This document shows, one piece after another, positions 43,340 to 51,378 of a stretch of DNA of 64,000 nucleotides. The stretch is from Hyalangium versicolor (GTDB lineage Bacteria > Myxococcota > Myxococcia > Myxococcales > Myxococcaceae), in contig NZ_JAHXBF010000021.1 in NCBI RefSeq assembly GCF_020103695.1, forward strand, positions 205,267-269,266, read 5' to 3'. Position numbers and translations under genes: made by a program. The notes under the pieces were generated by a model. That model saw only the letters and a program-made list of their open reading frames with translations, was not told the origin of the DNA and did no database searches. Each line of letters starts with the position of its first letter. Positions within the stretch are counted from its first letter, which is position 1.

Positions 43340-44716
43340 TCAGCACTCGATGATGTTCACGGCGAGGCCGCCACGCGCGGTCTCCTTGTACTTCGTCTTC
43401 ATGTCCGCGCCCGTCTCGCGCATGGTCTTGATGACCTTGTCCAGCGAGACCTTGTGAGAGCCATCGCCGCGCAGCGCCAACCGCGCGGCGTTGATGGCCT
43501 TCACCGCGCCCATGGCGTTGCGCTCGATGCACGGCACCTGGACCAGCCCACCCACCGGATCGCACGTGAGCCCCAGGTTGTGCTCCATGCCGATCTCGGC
43601 GGCGTTCTCCACCTGTTCGGGCGTTCCTCCGAGCACCTCGGTCAGGCCCGCGGCGGCCATGGAGCAGGCCACGCCCACTTCGCCCTGGCAGCCGACCTCG
43701 GCGCCCGAGATGGAGGCGTTCTCCTTATAGAGGATGCCGATGGCCGCGGCTGTGAGCAGGAAGCGGATGGCGCCGTCCTCGTCCGCTCCGGCGACGTGGC
43801 GCATGTAGTAGCTCAGCACCGCCGGGATGACGCCCGCTGCTCCGTTGGTCGGGGCCGTGACGACGCGCCCGCCAGCGGCGTTCTCCTCGTTCACCGCCAG
43901 GGCGTAGAGGTCCACCCAGTCCATCACCAGCAACGGGTCTCCTCCCGCGCGGGTGTCCGTCTTCAGCTTGCGGAACAGGGCCGGAGCGCGGCGCACCACC
44001 TTGAGCCCTCCGGGCAGCACGCCCTCTCGCTCGCAGCCGCGCTTCACGCACGCCTCCATCGTCTTCCAGATGGTGAGCAGTCCCTCGCGCACCTGTGCCT
44101 CGGGACGCCAGGCTTTCTCGTTCTCCAGCATCAGCGTCGAGATCGACAGGCCGTTCACCTTGCAGCGCCCGAGCAGCTCTCCCCCGCTGTTGAAGGGGTA
44201 GGGCAGGGGCGTCTTGTCCTCCATGAAGGGCAGCTCGGCGCTCACGTCGTCGTTCACCACGAAGCCGCCGCCGACCGAGTAGTAGATGCGGGAGAGCAGC
44301 TCCTTGCGCTCCGCGTCATAGGCCGCGAAGCGCATCCCATTCGGGTGCTTCGGCAGGGACGCGCGCTTGTGCAGCACGATGTCCTCGGTGTCACTGAAGG
44401 TGATGGGGTGGTGGCCCAGCAGGCGAAGCGTGCGCTCGGAGTGCACGCGATCGAGCGTCGAGGGGATGGCATCCGTGTCCACCTTATCGGGCAGCTCTCC
44501 CTGCAGGCCGAGGATCACCGCCTTGGGGCTGCCGTGCCCCTTGCCCGTCGCTCCGAGCGAGCCGAACAGCTCCGCCTTCACGGAGGCGGTGCGCCCGAGC
44601 AGTCCCGTCTCCTCCAGGGCCTCGACGAAGCGCCGCGCGGCACGCATGGGGCCCACGGTGTGGGAGGAAGACGGACCGATACCGATCTTGAAGAGTTCGA
44701 AGGCGCTGACGGCCAT
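43340..44716 (-). CDS. sdaA: L-serine ammonia-lyase (iron-sulfur type)
   Basis: The 458-residue single-chain enzyme is of the SdaA/SdaB type. It opens FELFKIGIGPSSSHTVGPMR, the signature of the beta domain. The alpha domain has APTNGAAGVIPAVLSYY and the Cys ligands for the [4Fe-4S] cluster in GCQGEVGVACSMA and CDPVGGLVQVPC. It converts L-serine to pyruvate and ammonia in the cytosol. The ATG at 44716 matches the family start; the longer open frame upstream is not needed. It is on the opposite strand to the lipase genes and stands alone, so it may serve general amino-acid use by a predator rather than the polyester pathway. Confidence 0.96.
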   Translation of the reverse strand: MAVSAFELFKIGIGPSSSHTVGPMRAARRFVEALEETGLLGRTASVKAELFGSLGATGKGHGSPKAVILGLQGELPDKVDTDAIPSTLDRVHSERTLRLLGHHPITFSDTEDIVLHKRASLPKHPNGMRFAAYDAERKELLSRIYYSVGGGFVVNDDVSAELPFMEDKTPLPYPFNSGGELLGRCKVNGLSISTLMLENEKAWRPEAQVREGLLTIWKTMEACVKRGCEREGVLPGGLKVVRRAPALFRKLKTDTRAGGDPLLVMDWVDLYALAVNEENAAGGRVVTAPTNGAAGVIPAVLSYYMRHVAGADEDGAIRFLLTAAAIGILYKENASISGAEVGCQGEVGVACSMAAAGLTEVLGGTPEQVENAAEIGMEHNLGLTCDPVGGLVQVPCIERNAMGAVKAINAARLALRGDGSHKVSLDKVIKTMRETGADMKTKYKETARGGLAVNIIEC

Positions 44717-44813
44717 GGGAGAGGAGTGCTCGAAAGAGGGGGCTCGAAACCTAACATGAGGCCTCGAGCGCCCCATCCTCGCGAGGCCCCACAGCAGGGA
44801 AGGAGGCTGGCGC

Positions 44814-45584
44814 TCAGCGTGCCGTCCAGCCGCAGTCCATCACCTGGGCGGATCCCGTGATGCCTCCCGCCGCTTCCGAGCACAGGAAGGTCACGTAGGC
44901 AGCCACCTCGCTCGGCTCCAGCAGCCGCTTCACCGCCGCGGGCGCCAGCATGATCTTCTCCACGACCTCCGCCTCCGAGAGGCCGTGCACTCGCGCCTGG
45001 TCCGCGATCTGCTTCTCCACCAGCGGTGTACGCACGTAGCTGGGGCACACCGCGTTCACTGTCACGCCCTTGTCCGCACCTTCCAGCGCCGCCGTCTTCG
45101 TCAGCCCCATCAATCCGTGCTTGGCCGAGATGTAGGCGGACTTGTAGGGCGAGGCCACCAGCCCGTGCAGCGACGAGATGTTGAGGATGCGGCCCCACTT
45201 GCGGGCGTACATCAGTGGCAGCGCGTACCGCGTCAGCAGAAACGGGCCGATCAGCATCACGCGGATGAGGTGCTCCCAGCGATCCTCCGGGAATTCCTCT
45301 ATCGGAGACACATGCTGCAGGCCGGCGTTGTTCACCAGGATGTCCAGCCGGCCCCACTCCTTCTCCGCTCGGGCCACCAGGGCCCGGCAGTCCTCTCGCG
45401 AGGCCATGTCCCCTTTTTGGAACAGTGCGTTAGGAAGGTTCCGCGCCTCCGCCTGGCCTCGCGCCTCGTCGATGTCCGCCAGCAACACCCGGACACCCTG
45501 GGCACTCAGGCCCTGCGCCACCGCCAGGCCGATTCCGTTCGCTGCTCCCGTCACCAGTGCGCACTTCTCTGACAGATCTCCCAT
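44814..45584 (-). CDS. bdhA: D-3-hydroxybutyrate dehydrogenase (SDR)
   Basis: The 256-residue SDR has TGAANGIG for NAD, NNAGLQHVSPIEEFPEDRW, the catalytic Ser in NISSLHGLVASPYKSAY, YISAKHG for Tyr/Lys, and VNAVCPSYVRTPLVEKQI. The NAGLQHVSPIEEF and HGLVASPYKSAY stretches are diagnostic of 3-hydroxybutyrate dehydrogenase. The enzyme oxidises (R)-3-hydroxybutyrate, the PHB monomer, to acetoacetate with NAD. The ATG at 45584 has GGGAG upstream. It diverges from the second acyl-CoA synthetase across only 62 bp. This is the strongest pointer that the region handles hydroxybutyrate. Confidence 0.93.
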   Translation of the reverse strand: MGDLSEKCALVTGAANGIGLAVAQGLSAQGVRVLLADIDEARGQAEARNLPNALFQKGDMASREDCRALVARAEKEWGRLDILVNNAGLQHVSPIEEFPEDRWEHLIRVMLIGPFLLTRYALPLMYARKWGRILNISSLHGLVASPYKSAYISAKHGLMGLTKTAALEGADKGVTVNAVCPSYVRTPLVEKQIADQARVHGLSEAEVVEKIMLAPAAVKRLLEPSEVAAYVTFLCSEAAGGITGSAQVMDCGWTAR

Positions 45585-45646
45585 AGCTCTCCCTTGATGC
45601 GCGACATGGTGGAGCAAGCCACAGCGAAGTTCTACCCTTCCGAGCG

Positions 45647-47164
45647 ATGCCCATCGTTCATGACTGGCTGGCTCGGCGTGCCTGGCTCTCGCCCGATCGC
45701 GTTGCCCTCATCGATGCCATTCGCGGCAACCGCCGCATCACCTGGCGCGAGTGGAACGCCGCCGCCAACCGCACCGCACGGCTGCTTCACGACAGACTCG
45801 GCGTGAGGCGAGGCGATCGCGTCGCGGTGTTGGCGATGAACTGCGTGGAGTTCCTCGACGTCGTCTTCGCTTGCGCCAAGCTGGGCGCCATCCTTCAGCC
45901 GCTCAACTGGCGCCTCAGTGCCGAGGAGCTCAAGGGGCTGTTCGCGGACGCGGAGCCCGGAGTCCTCATCTATGGCCCCGACTTCCAGGCGCAGGTGGAT
46001 GCCATCCGTCCCCACGCCCGCAGCGTGCGCCACGTCGTGCCACTGGAGGATTCGCCCAAGCGCCCGGACGGCGATGTGCCCTTCTCCGCCAGGGACTCGT
46101 TGCCGGACACTCCGCTGCCGCCCGTGGAACTGGAGGCGAGCGATCCGTGGGTGCTCTGTTACACCGGAGGCAGCACCGGTCTGCCCAAGGCCGCCATCCT
46201 CACCTACGGCTCCATCACCGCCAACGCGGCCAACACCGTGGTGAGCTGGGGCCTCACCGCGGACGATGTGGCGGTGCTCAATGCGCCGCTCTTCCACACC
46301 GGTGGGCTCAACGTCTTCACCATGCCGCTGGTGTACGTGGGCGGTGCATCCGTGGTGTGCCGCGGCTTCGATGTGGAGCAGGTGTTCGATTGGGTGCAGC
46401 GTGGCGAGGTGAGCCTCGTCTTCGGCGTGCCCACCATGTTCATCGAGATGCAGCGCCACCCGCGCTTCGAGACGGTGGACTTCTCGCGGCTCAAGCTGCT
46501 CATCAGTGGTGGAGCCCCATGCCCCGCTCCCGTCTTCGAGCGCTTCTTCGAGCGCGGCGTGGCCTTCAAGACGGGCTATGGCCTCACCGAGGCGGGGCCC
46601 AACAACTTCTGGCTCCCCGCCGGAGACGTGCGGCGCAAGCCAGGTGCCGTGGGTGTGCCCCTCTTCCATGTCGAGGCGCGGCTGGAAGGAGACGGGGACG
46701 TGGGCGAGCTGCTCCTGCGTGGGCCTCATCTCTGCGCGGGGTACTGGCGCCGGCCCGAGGAGACCGCGAAGACCTTCGCGGGGGGATGGCTGCACACCGG
46801 AGACCTCGCGGAGCGCGACGCGGATGGCTGCTTCCGCATCGTCGGCCGGGTGAAGGACCTCATCATCTCCGGCGGAGAGAACATCTACCCGGCCGAGGTG
46901 GAGAGCGTGCTCGCCGGGCACCCGGAGGTGGCGGAGGTGGCCATCATCGGCGTGCCGGATCCCAAGTGGGGTGAGGTGCCGCGAGCGCTCGTCGTGTGCC
47001 GTCCCGGGGCCTCGCTCACGGCCGAGGCGATGCTGGCGTACTGCCAGGGACGGTTGGCCCGGTACAAGACTCCCAAGACGGTGCGCTTCGTCGAGACCCT
47101 ACCGCGCACCGCCGCCGGCAAGGTGGACCGGCGCGAGCTGGCTGCCCGGCACGGCTCGCCCTGA
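45647..47164 (+). CDS. Acyl-CoA synthetase (AMP-forming), copy 2
   Basis: The 505-residue ANL enzyme has the P-loop CYTGGSTGLPKAAILTY, the motif TGYGLTEAGPN, HTGDLAERDADGCFRIVGRVKD and the catalytic lysine in TAAGKVDRREL. It is of the same size and general type as copy 1 but clearly diverged. It diverges from bdhA across 62 bp. Activation of acetoacetate or a short/medium-chain acid would complete the pathway from hydroxybutyrate; specificity cannot be read from sequence. It is followed by the chemoreceptor gene on the opposite strand. Confidence 0.95.
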   Translation: MPIVHDWLARRAWLSPDRVALIDAIRGNRRITWREWNAAANRTARLLHDRLGVRRGDRVAVLAMNCVEFLDVVFACAKLGAILQPLNWRLSAEELKGLFADAEPGVLIYGPDFQAQVDAIRPHARSVRHVVPLEDSPKRPDGDVPFSARDSLPDTPLPPVELEASDPWVLCYTGGSTGLPKAAILTYGSITANAANTVVSWGLTADDVAVLNAPLFHTGGLNVFTMPLVYVGGASVVCRGFDVEQVFDWVQRGEVSLVFGVPTMFIEMQRHPRFETVDFSRLKLLISGGAPCPAPVFERFFERGVAFKTGYGLTEAGPNNFWLPAGDVRRKPGAVGVPLFHVEARLEGDGDVGELLLRGPHLCAGYWRRPEETAKTFAGGWLHTGDLAERDADGCFRIVGRVKDLIISGGENIYPAEVESVLAGHPEVAEVAIIGVPDPKWGEVPRALVVCRPGASLTAEAMLAYCQGRLARYKTPKTVRFVETLPRTAAGKVDRRELAARHGSP

Positions 47165-47212
47165 GCGCGAGGCAGGGCCCCGAACCCAGGCGCTCTCTTC
47201 GGGGCATGAAGC

Positions 47213-48964
47213 CTACAGCTGCTCCTCCGTTGGCGGGACCTGTGGGGGCTGTTCCTGCTTCGGCGGTTCCTGCTTCGGCAGCTCCTGCTTCGGCGGCTCC
47301 TGCTTCGGCGGTTCCTGCTTCTCCTGAGTCTCGGGCGAGAAGCGCGCGGCCAGCGCCCAGAGCTGCTGGGCCTGTGCATGCAGGTCCACCACCGACTGGG
47401 CGATCTGCTCCACGCCCGCCACGGCCTCCAGGGCATTGTTCGAGAGCCCCTTGATGCGCTCGGCGATCGTCTCACCCGAGTTGGACTGCCGGGCTCCATC
47501 CACGGCCAGCTGTCCCACTCGCATGTGGATCTCCTTGGCCCCGGTGACGATGCGCGCCAGCGCCTCCGCCGTGGTGGAGGACAGCTGCATGCCCTCTTCC
47601 ACCCGCGTGGTGCCCAGCCGCATCAGCCCCGCCGCCATCGAGGTGTCTTCCTGGTTCTTCTTCAACAGGTGTTCGATCTGCTCCACCGCCTCGCGCGAGC
47701 GGTGGGCCAGCTTGCGCACCTCGTTGGCCACCACTCCGAAGCCCTTGCCGTGCTCTCCGGCGCGAGCCGCTTCAATGGCCGTGTTCACGGCCAGCACGTT
47801 CGTCTCGTTGGACACGTCCTGGATGAGCTGCAGCATCTGCGCGACCGCCGCGCCCGAGGTCTGCAGCCGCACCACCATCTCCTCCGACCGCTGCACCACC
47901 TCGACGATCTCCGAGATCTTCCGAGAGGCGTGCTTCACCGCTTCGCCGCCCTCTTCCGCCACTCGCCCGTTGCTGGCGGCCGCCTCCGCCGTGTGCAGTG
48001 CCTGCTCGGCATCCTGCGAGAGGCCGCGGCTCATCTGCTGCACGGACTCGGCGAGCTGCTGGAGCTGGTTCGACTGCTCGCGCGTCGCCTTGGAGAGCGC
48101 GTCCGCCGAGCGCCGGATGCGGTCCGCGTCCGCCACGGTGGCCACCGCCACGTCCGCCAGGCCCTTCACCATGTCCCGCACGCCGTGCACCATGGTGTTG
48201 AAGGCGTGCGCCAGCTTGCCCAGCTCGTCCTGCGAGTGCACCTCCACCGTGACGCCGAAGTCTCCCTGCTCCACGCTGCGCGACGCGATGGCCAGCGCTC
48301 GCACAGGCCTCACCACGGCTCGCGAGAAGGCCACGCCCACCAGCAGGGCCAGCAGCAACGTCGCGCATACCGCCAGCAGCAGGCGGTGCTGAAGCCCCAT
48401 CATCTCCTTGTCGATGTCCTCCACGTACACGCCCGTGCCCACCACCCAGCCCCACGGAGCGAACAGCTTCACGTAGGACTCCTTGGGCAGCGGCGTTGTC
48501 TCTCCGGGGCGCGTGGCCAGATAGGTGATGAAGCCCTCTCCCTGCTCATGCGCCAGCTTGACGATGTCCACGAACACCGCCTTGCCGTTCGCGTCCCGAT
48601 ACCCCGTCAGGTCCTTGCCCAGCATGGCCGGCAGGTACGGGTGCATCACCAGCTTCGTGGACAGGTCATTCACCCAGAAGTACTCCACGTCGCCGTAGCG
48701 CAGTTGCTGCAACAGCCGCGCTGACTGCTCCTGGGCCTGGGCTGTTGTCAGCTCCCCGGCGCGCACCCGCGCCTCGTAGGTCTCCAGCACGCTGTACGCC
48801 GTCTCCACCACCTGCCGCAGCGCACGAGCACGGTCCTCGTTGAGCTGTGAGCGGATCGCCGGGAGTACGTACAGCGGTTGCAGCAGGAGCAGGGGCAGGG
48901 CCACCACCCCCATTGCGATGTACAACTTCGTCAGCAGGCTGCGATGTCTCAGTGGCTGCGCCAT
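47213..48964 (-). CDS. Methyl-accepting chemotaxis protein with sCache sensor
   Basis: The 583-residue chemoreceptor has a membrane helix at about 18-38 (LYIAMGVVALPLLLLQPLYV). Its periplasmic single-Cache domain includes VEYFWVNDLSTKLVMHPYLP and APWGWVVGTGVYVEDID. A second helix lies near 210 and is followed by HAMP. The coiled-coil signalling tip is QDVSNETNVLAVNTAIEAAR, where most receptors have I-x3-A-x-QTNLLALNAAIEAAR. sCache_2 domains often bind small carboxylates. The C-terminus is a Pro/Gln/Lys tail of repeated KQEPP, without the CheR-docking pentapeptide. The ATG at 48964 directly follows GGAGGTG. No chemotaxis genes adjoin it. Confidence 0.94.
   Translation of the reverse strand: MAQPLRHRSLLTKLYIAMGVVALPLLLLQPLYVLPAIRSQLNEDRARALRQVVETAYSVLETYEARVRAGELTTAQAQEQSARLLQQLRYGDVEYFWVNDLSTKLVMHPYLPAMLGKDLTGYRDANGKAVFVDIVKLAHEQGEGFITYLATRPGETTPLPKESYVKLFAPWGWVVGTGVYVEDIDKEMMGLQHRLLLAVCATLLLALLVGVAFSRAVVRPVRALAIASRSVEQGDFGVTVEVHSQDELGKLAHAFNTMVHGVRDMVKGLADVAVATVADADRIRRSADALSKATREQSNQLQQLAESVQQMSRGLSQDAEQALHTAEAAASNGRVAEEGGEAVKHASRKISEIVEVVQRSEEMVVRLQTSGAAVAQMLQLIQDVSNETNVLAVNTAIEAARAGEHGKGFGVVANEVRKLAHRSREAVEQIEHLLKKNQEDTSMAAGLMRLGTTRVEEGMQLSSTTAEALARIVTGAKEIHMRVGQLAVDGARQSNSGETIAERIKGLSNNALEAVAGVEQIAQSVVDLHAQAQQLWALAARFSPETQEKQEPPKQEPPKQELPKQEPPKQEQPPQVPPTEEQL
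47251..47325 (-). repeat. Tandem 15-bp repeats encoding KQEPP
   Basis: There are five copies of a 15-bp unit, GTTCCTGCTTCGGCG on the plus strand, with one or two changes per copy, at 47251, 47266, 47281, 47296 and 47311. On the minus strand they code for five KQEPP-like pentapeptides in the chemoreceptor tail. Copy number could vary by slippage. Confidence 0.9.
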
Positions 48965-49470
48965 CACCTCCAAGCCTAGGGCACTCCGGCCTCGGACGGG
49001 TGCCTGGCTGGTCGTTCGCCCTGGCCTCGAGGACAGGGGGAAGGGCCTGGGAGACGTATGAGGTTGCCAGCCGTCACCGGTTCTGGCAGCCCTTCCGGGG
49101 CGACCTCCTGGGTCGGATTCGGGCCGGCGACCCTCTTGGCGCAAATCGCGATTTCCACCGAGTTGACCTCAGGGATTGCGCCTCAGGGCCCAGCTTCATG
49201 GGTTGGGCCTGACATCGCCGCCGCTCAGAAGAGGCTTCGTCCCCGAGGGAAAACAGGCTTCCCTGCGCATGATCCAGGGGTGTCCTACACCGTAGGAGTG
49301 AGCGACCCGACTTGACGCGTCCTCCGTGAAGTGCTGACGCCGCGATGCGCCATCCTGCTGGAGTTCGCGACCTGCCAGGTGAAGACGCGCAGATCTACCC
49401 GGCAAGTTCTGTCTGTCTGCCTCCATACGTCCTAAGCGGTCAACCGCACCTTTCGGGTCGGGTAGGAAGC
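48965..49470. other. Intergenic region with two small dyads
   Basis: This 506-bp gap lies between the divergent chemoreceptor and XRE genes. I see no gene. Two dyads stand out: TCCTAC-ACC-GTAGGA at 49283-49297 and GCGGT-CA-ACCGC at 49436-49447. The latter is 24 bp before the XRE start and is a candidate operator. Confidence 0.4.
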
Positions 49471-49839
49471 ATGGACAAAAAACTCGCATCGACAATCGGC
49501 GCTGCGGCGCGTGCCGCCCGGATGCGCCTGGAGCTCACGCAAGCAGACGTGGCAGAGCGCATCGACGTCGCGACGGAGGTGTATGGCCGTCTCGAGCGCG
49601 GGGGCATGCTGCCCAGCGTGCAGACGCTGCTCAAGCTGTGCCACGAGCTGAATGTCTCCTCGGACGAGCTGCTGGGCCTGACGTCGCACGGCCCCAGCTT
49701 GCGCAGCACCACGGTGGAGGTGCCTACCGCGCCCACCGAGAGGCCTGAAATCCGTCGGCTCCTGCGCAGCCTGCGTCAGCTGGACTCCTCGCACATCAAG
49801 CTGCTGGGGCTGGTGGCCAAGGCGCTGCTGCGGCGCTGA
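49471..49839 (+). CDS. XRE-family helix-turn-helix regulator
   Basis: The 122-residue protein has an HTH at about residues 8-65: ARMRLELTQADVAERIDVATEVYGRLERG, then LPSVQTLLKLCHELNVSSDELLG. The C-terminal 45 residues are helical (IRRLLRSLRQLDSSHIKLLG) and probably dimerise. The ATG at 49471 has AGGA four bases upstream; the longer frame starting at 49345 has no homology. It converges with the kinase operon. Its target is unknown, and a dyad just upstream hints at autoregulation. Confidence 0.92.
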   Translation: MDKKLASTIGAAARAARMRLELTQADVAERIDVATEVYGRLERGGMLPSVQTLLKLCHELNVSSDELLGLTSHGPSLRSTTVEVPTAPTERPEIRRLLRSLRQLDSSHIKLLGLVAKALLRR

Positions 49840-49848
49840 GGCCCCTCC

Positions 49849-51378
49849 TCATAGGTCCGAGAGAAGCCGGTCCAGCTCGTCCGGCTTCACGGGCTTGACC
49901 AGGTGGTGGTCGAAGCCCGCCTGGATCGCGCGGTGCCTGTCCTCGGGACCGCCATAGCCGGTGATGGCCACCAACCGGATGTTCTCACCCACCCGCGCTC
50001 GCAGCTCCTGCGCCACCCGGTAGCCGTCCAGCCCGGGCAGGCCGATGTCCACCAGCGCCAGGTCCGGCCGCCCCTCCAAGGCCAGCGCCACCCCGCCCAT
50101 ACCGTCCTGGGCCACCTCCACCTGGTGGCCCCACAGCTCCAGCAAGTCCTTGAGTGCCTGACGCGCGTCCGAGTTGTCCTCCACCAGGAGGATGCGGCGC
50201 TGGCGCGGGCGATCATCCGTGGAGACGGTGCTCCGGGCCAGCGCCGGCAGGGACATCGTCATGGGCAGCTTCACCACGAATTCGCTGCCCTTGCCCGCGC
50301 CCGCGCTGGTGGCGAACACCACGCCGCCGTGCATCTCCACCAGGTTGCGCACCAGGGTGAGGCCAATGCCCAGGCCTCCGCGGGTGCGCTCCAGGGACTC
50401 GTCCACCTGGGCGAACAGCTCGAAGATGGAGGGCAGCTTGTGCGCGGGGATGCCAATGCCCGTGTCCGTGATGCGCACCACCGCCCGGGCCCCGCCGTCC
50501 ACGCCCTCCTGGGAGACGTGCACGGTGATGGAGCCCCCGGCGTCCGTGTACTTGGTGGCGTTGTCCAGCAGGTTGGTGAAGACCTGCTCCAGGCGCGTGG
50601 CATCCGCATTCAGCCACAGCGGCCTGCCCGGCAGCGTGCTCTCCAGGTGCAGCTTGCGCCCCTCCGCCACCGGCTGCATGAGGGTGAGCACCTGCTGGAG
50701 CACCGCGCACAGGTCCACCCGGTCGCGGCGCAGCTCCACCTTGCCCCGGGTGATGCGGCTGACGTCCAGCAAGTCATCCACCAGCCGCGCCAGGTGGTGC
50801 GTCTGCCGGTTGATGATGGAGCGCATGCGCGTCTCCTTCGCATCCTCGGTTTGCTTGCGCTCGAGGATGCCGATGGCCGTCATGATGGCGGCCAGGGGGT
50901 TGCGCAGCTCGTGGGCGAGCATGGCGAGGAACTCGTCCTTGCGCCGGTCCGCCTCCGCCAGCTGGTTGGCGCGCTGGCGCAGCTCGCGCTCGGCGTGGCG
51001 CAGGCGCAGCAGGCTCTTCACCGTGGCGATGAGCTCGGCCGGCTCGAAGGGCTCGGTGAGGTAGGCGTCCGCGCCGCTGTCCAGGCCGAGCACCCGCTTG
51101 TCCGCCGTCACGAAGGTGGCCGAGGTGTGCATCACCGCGATGGAGGCCGTCTCCGTGTGCGAGCGCAGGCGCGCGGCCACTTCATAGCCGTTGATGTCCG
51201 GCAGCTTCACGTCCAGGACGATGAGGTCCGGCCGCAGCTGCTCGGCCAGCCGGAGCGCGTCTCCACCGGTGGCGGCCTCCACGACACGGTGGCCCGCCAT
51301 CTCCAGGATGCGGCCCACCATGTAGCGGCTGGCATCGTCATCATTGACGACGAGGATGGCAGTTCGCGGTTCAACCAC
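49849..51378 (-). CDS. Histidine kinase flanked by receivers: REC-HisKA-HATPase-REC
   Basis: The 509-residue soluble protein has an N-terminal receiver (AILVVNDDDASRYMVG; acceptor in LIVLDVKLPDINGYE). The HisKA H-box is KDEFLAMLAHELRNPLAAIM. The ATPase has NLLDNATKYTDAGG, DTGIGIP and GGLGIGLTLVRNLV. A second receiver ends the protein (RRILLVEDNSDARQ; acceptor in LALVDIGLPGLDGY). Translation starts at a GTG with GGGAGG seven bases upstream and overlaps the preceding gene by eight bases. It is last of four overlapping genes that begin with a cobalamin-binding sensor. With both N- and C-terminal receivers it may integrate input from the neighbouring kinase. Confidence 0.95.
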   Translation of the reverse strand: MVEPRTAILVVNDDDASRYMVGRILEMAGHRVVEAATGGDALRLAEQLRPDLIVLDVKLPDINGYEVAARLRSHTETASIAVMHTSATFVTADKRVLGLDSGADAYLTEPFEPAELIATVKSLLRLRHAERELRQRANQLAEADRRKDEFLAMLAHELRNPLAAIMTAIGILERKQTEDAKETRMRSIINRQTHHLARLVDDLLDVSRITRGKVELRRDRVDLCAVLQQVLTLMQPVAEGRKLHLESTLPGRPLWLNADATRLEQVFTNLLDNATKYTDAGGSITVHVSQEGVDGGARAVVRITDTGIGIPAHKLPSIFELFAQVDESLERTRGGLGIGLTLVRNLVEMHGGVVFATSAGAGKGSEFVVKLPMTMSLPALARSTVSTDDRPRQRRILLVEDNSDARQALKDLLELWGHQVEVAQDGMGGVALALEGRPDLALVDIGLPGLDGYRVAQELRARVGENIRLVAITGYGGPEDRHRAIQAGFDHHLVKPVKPDELDRLLSDL

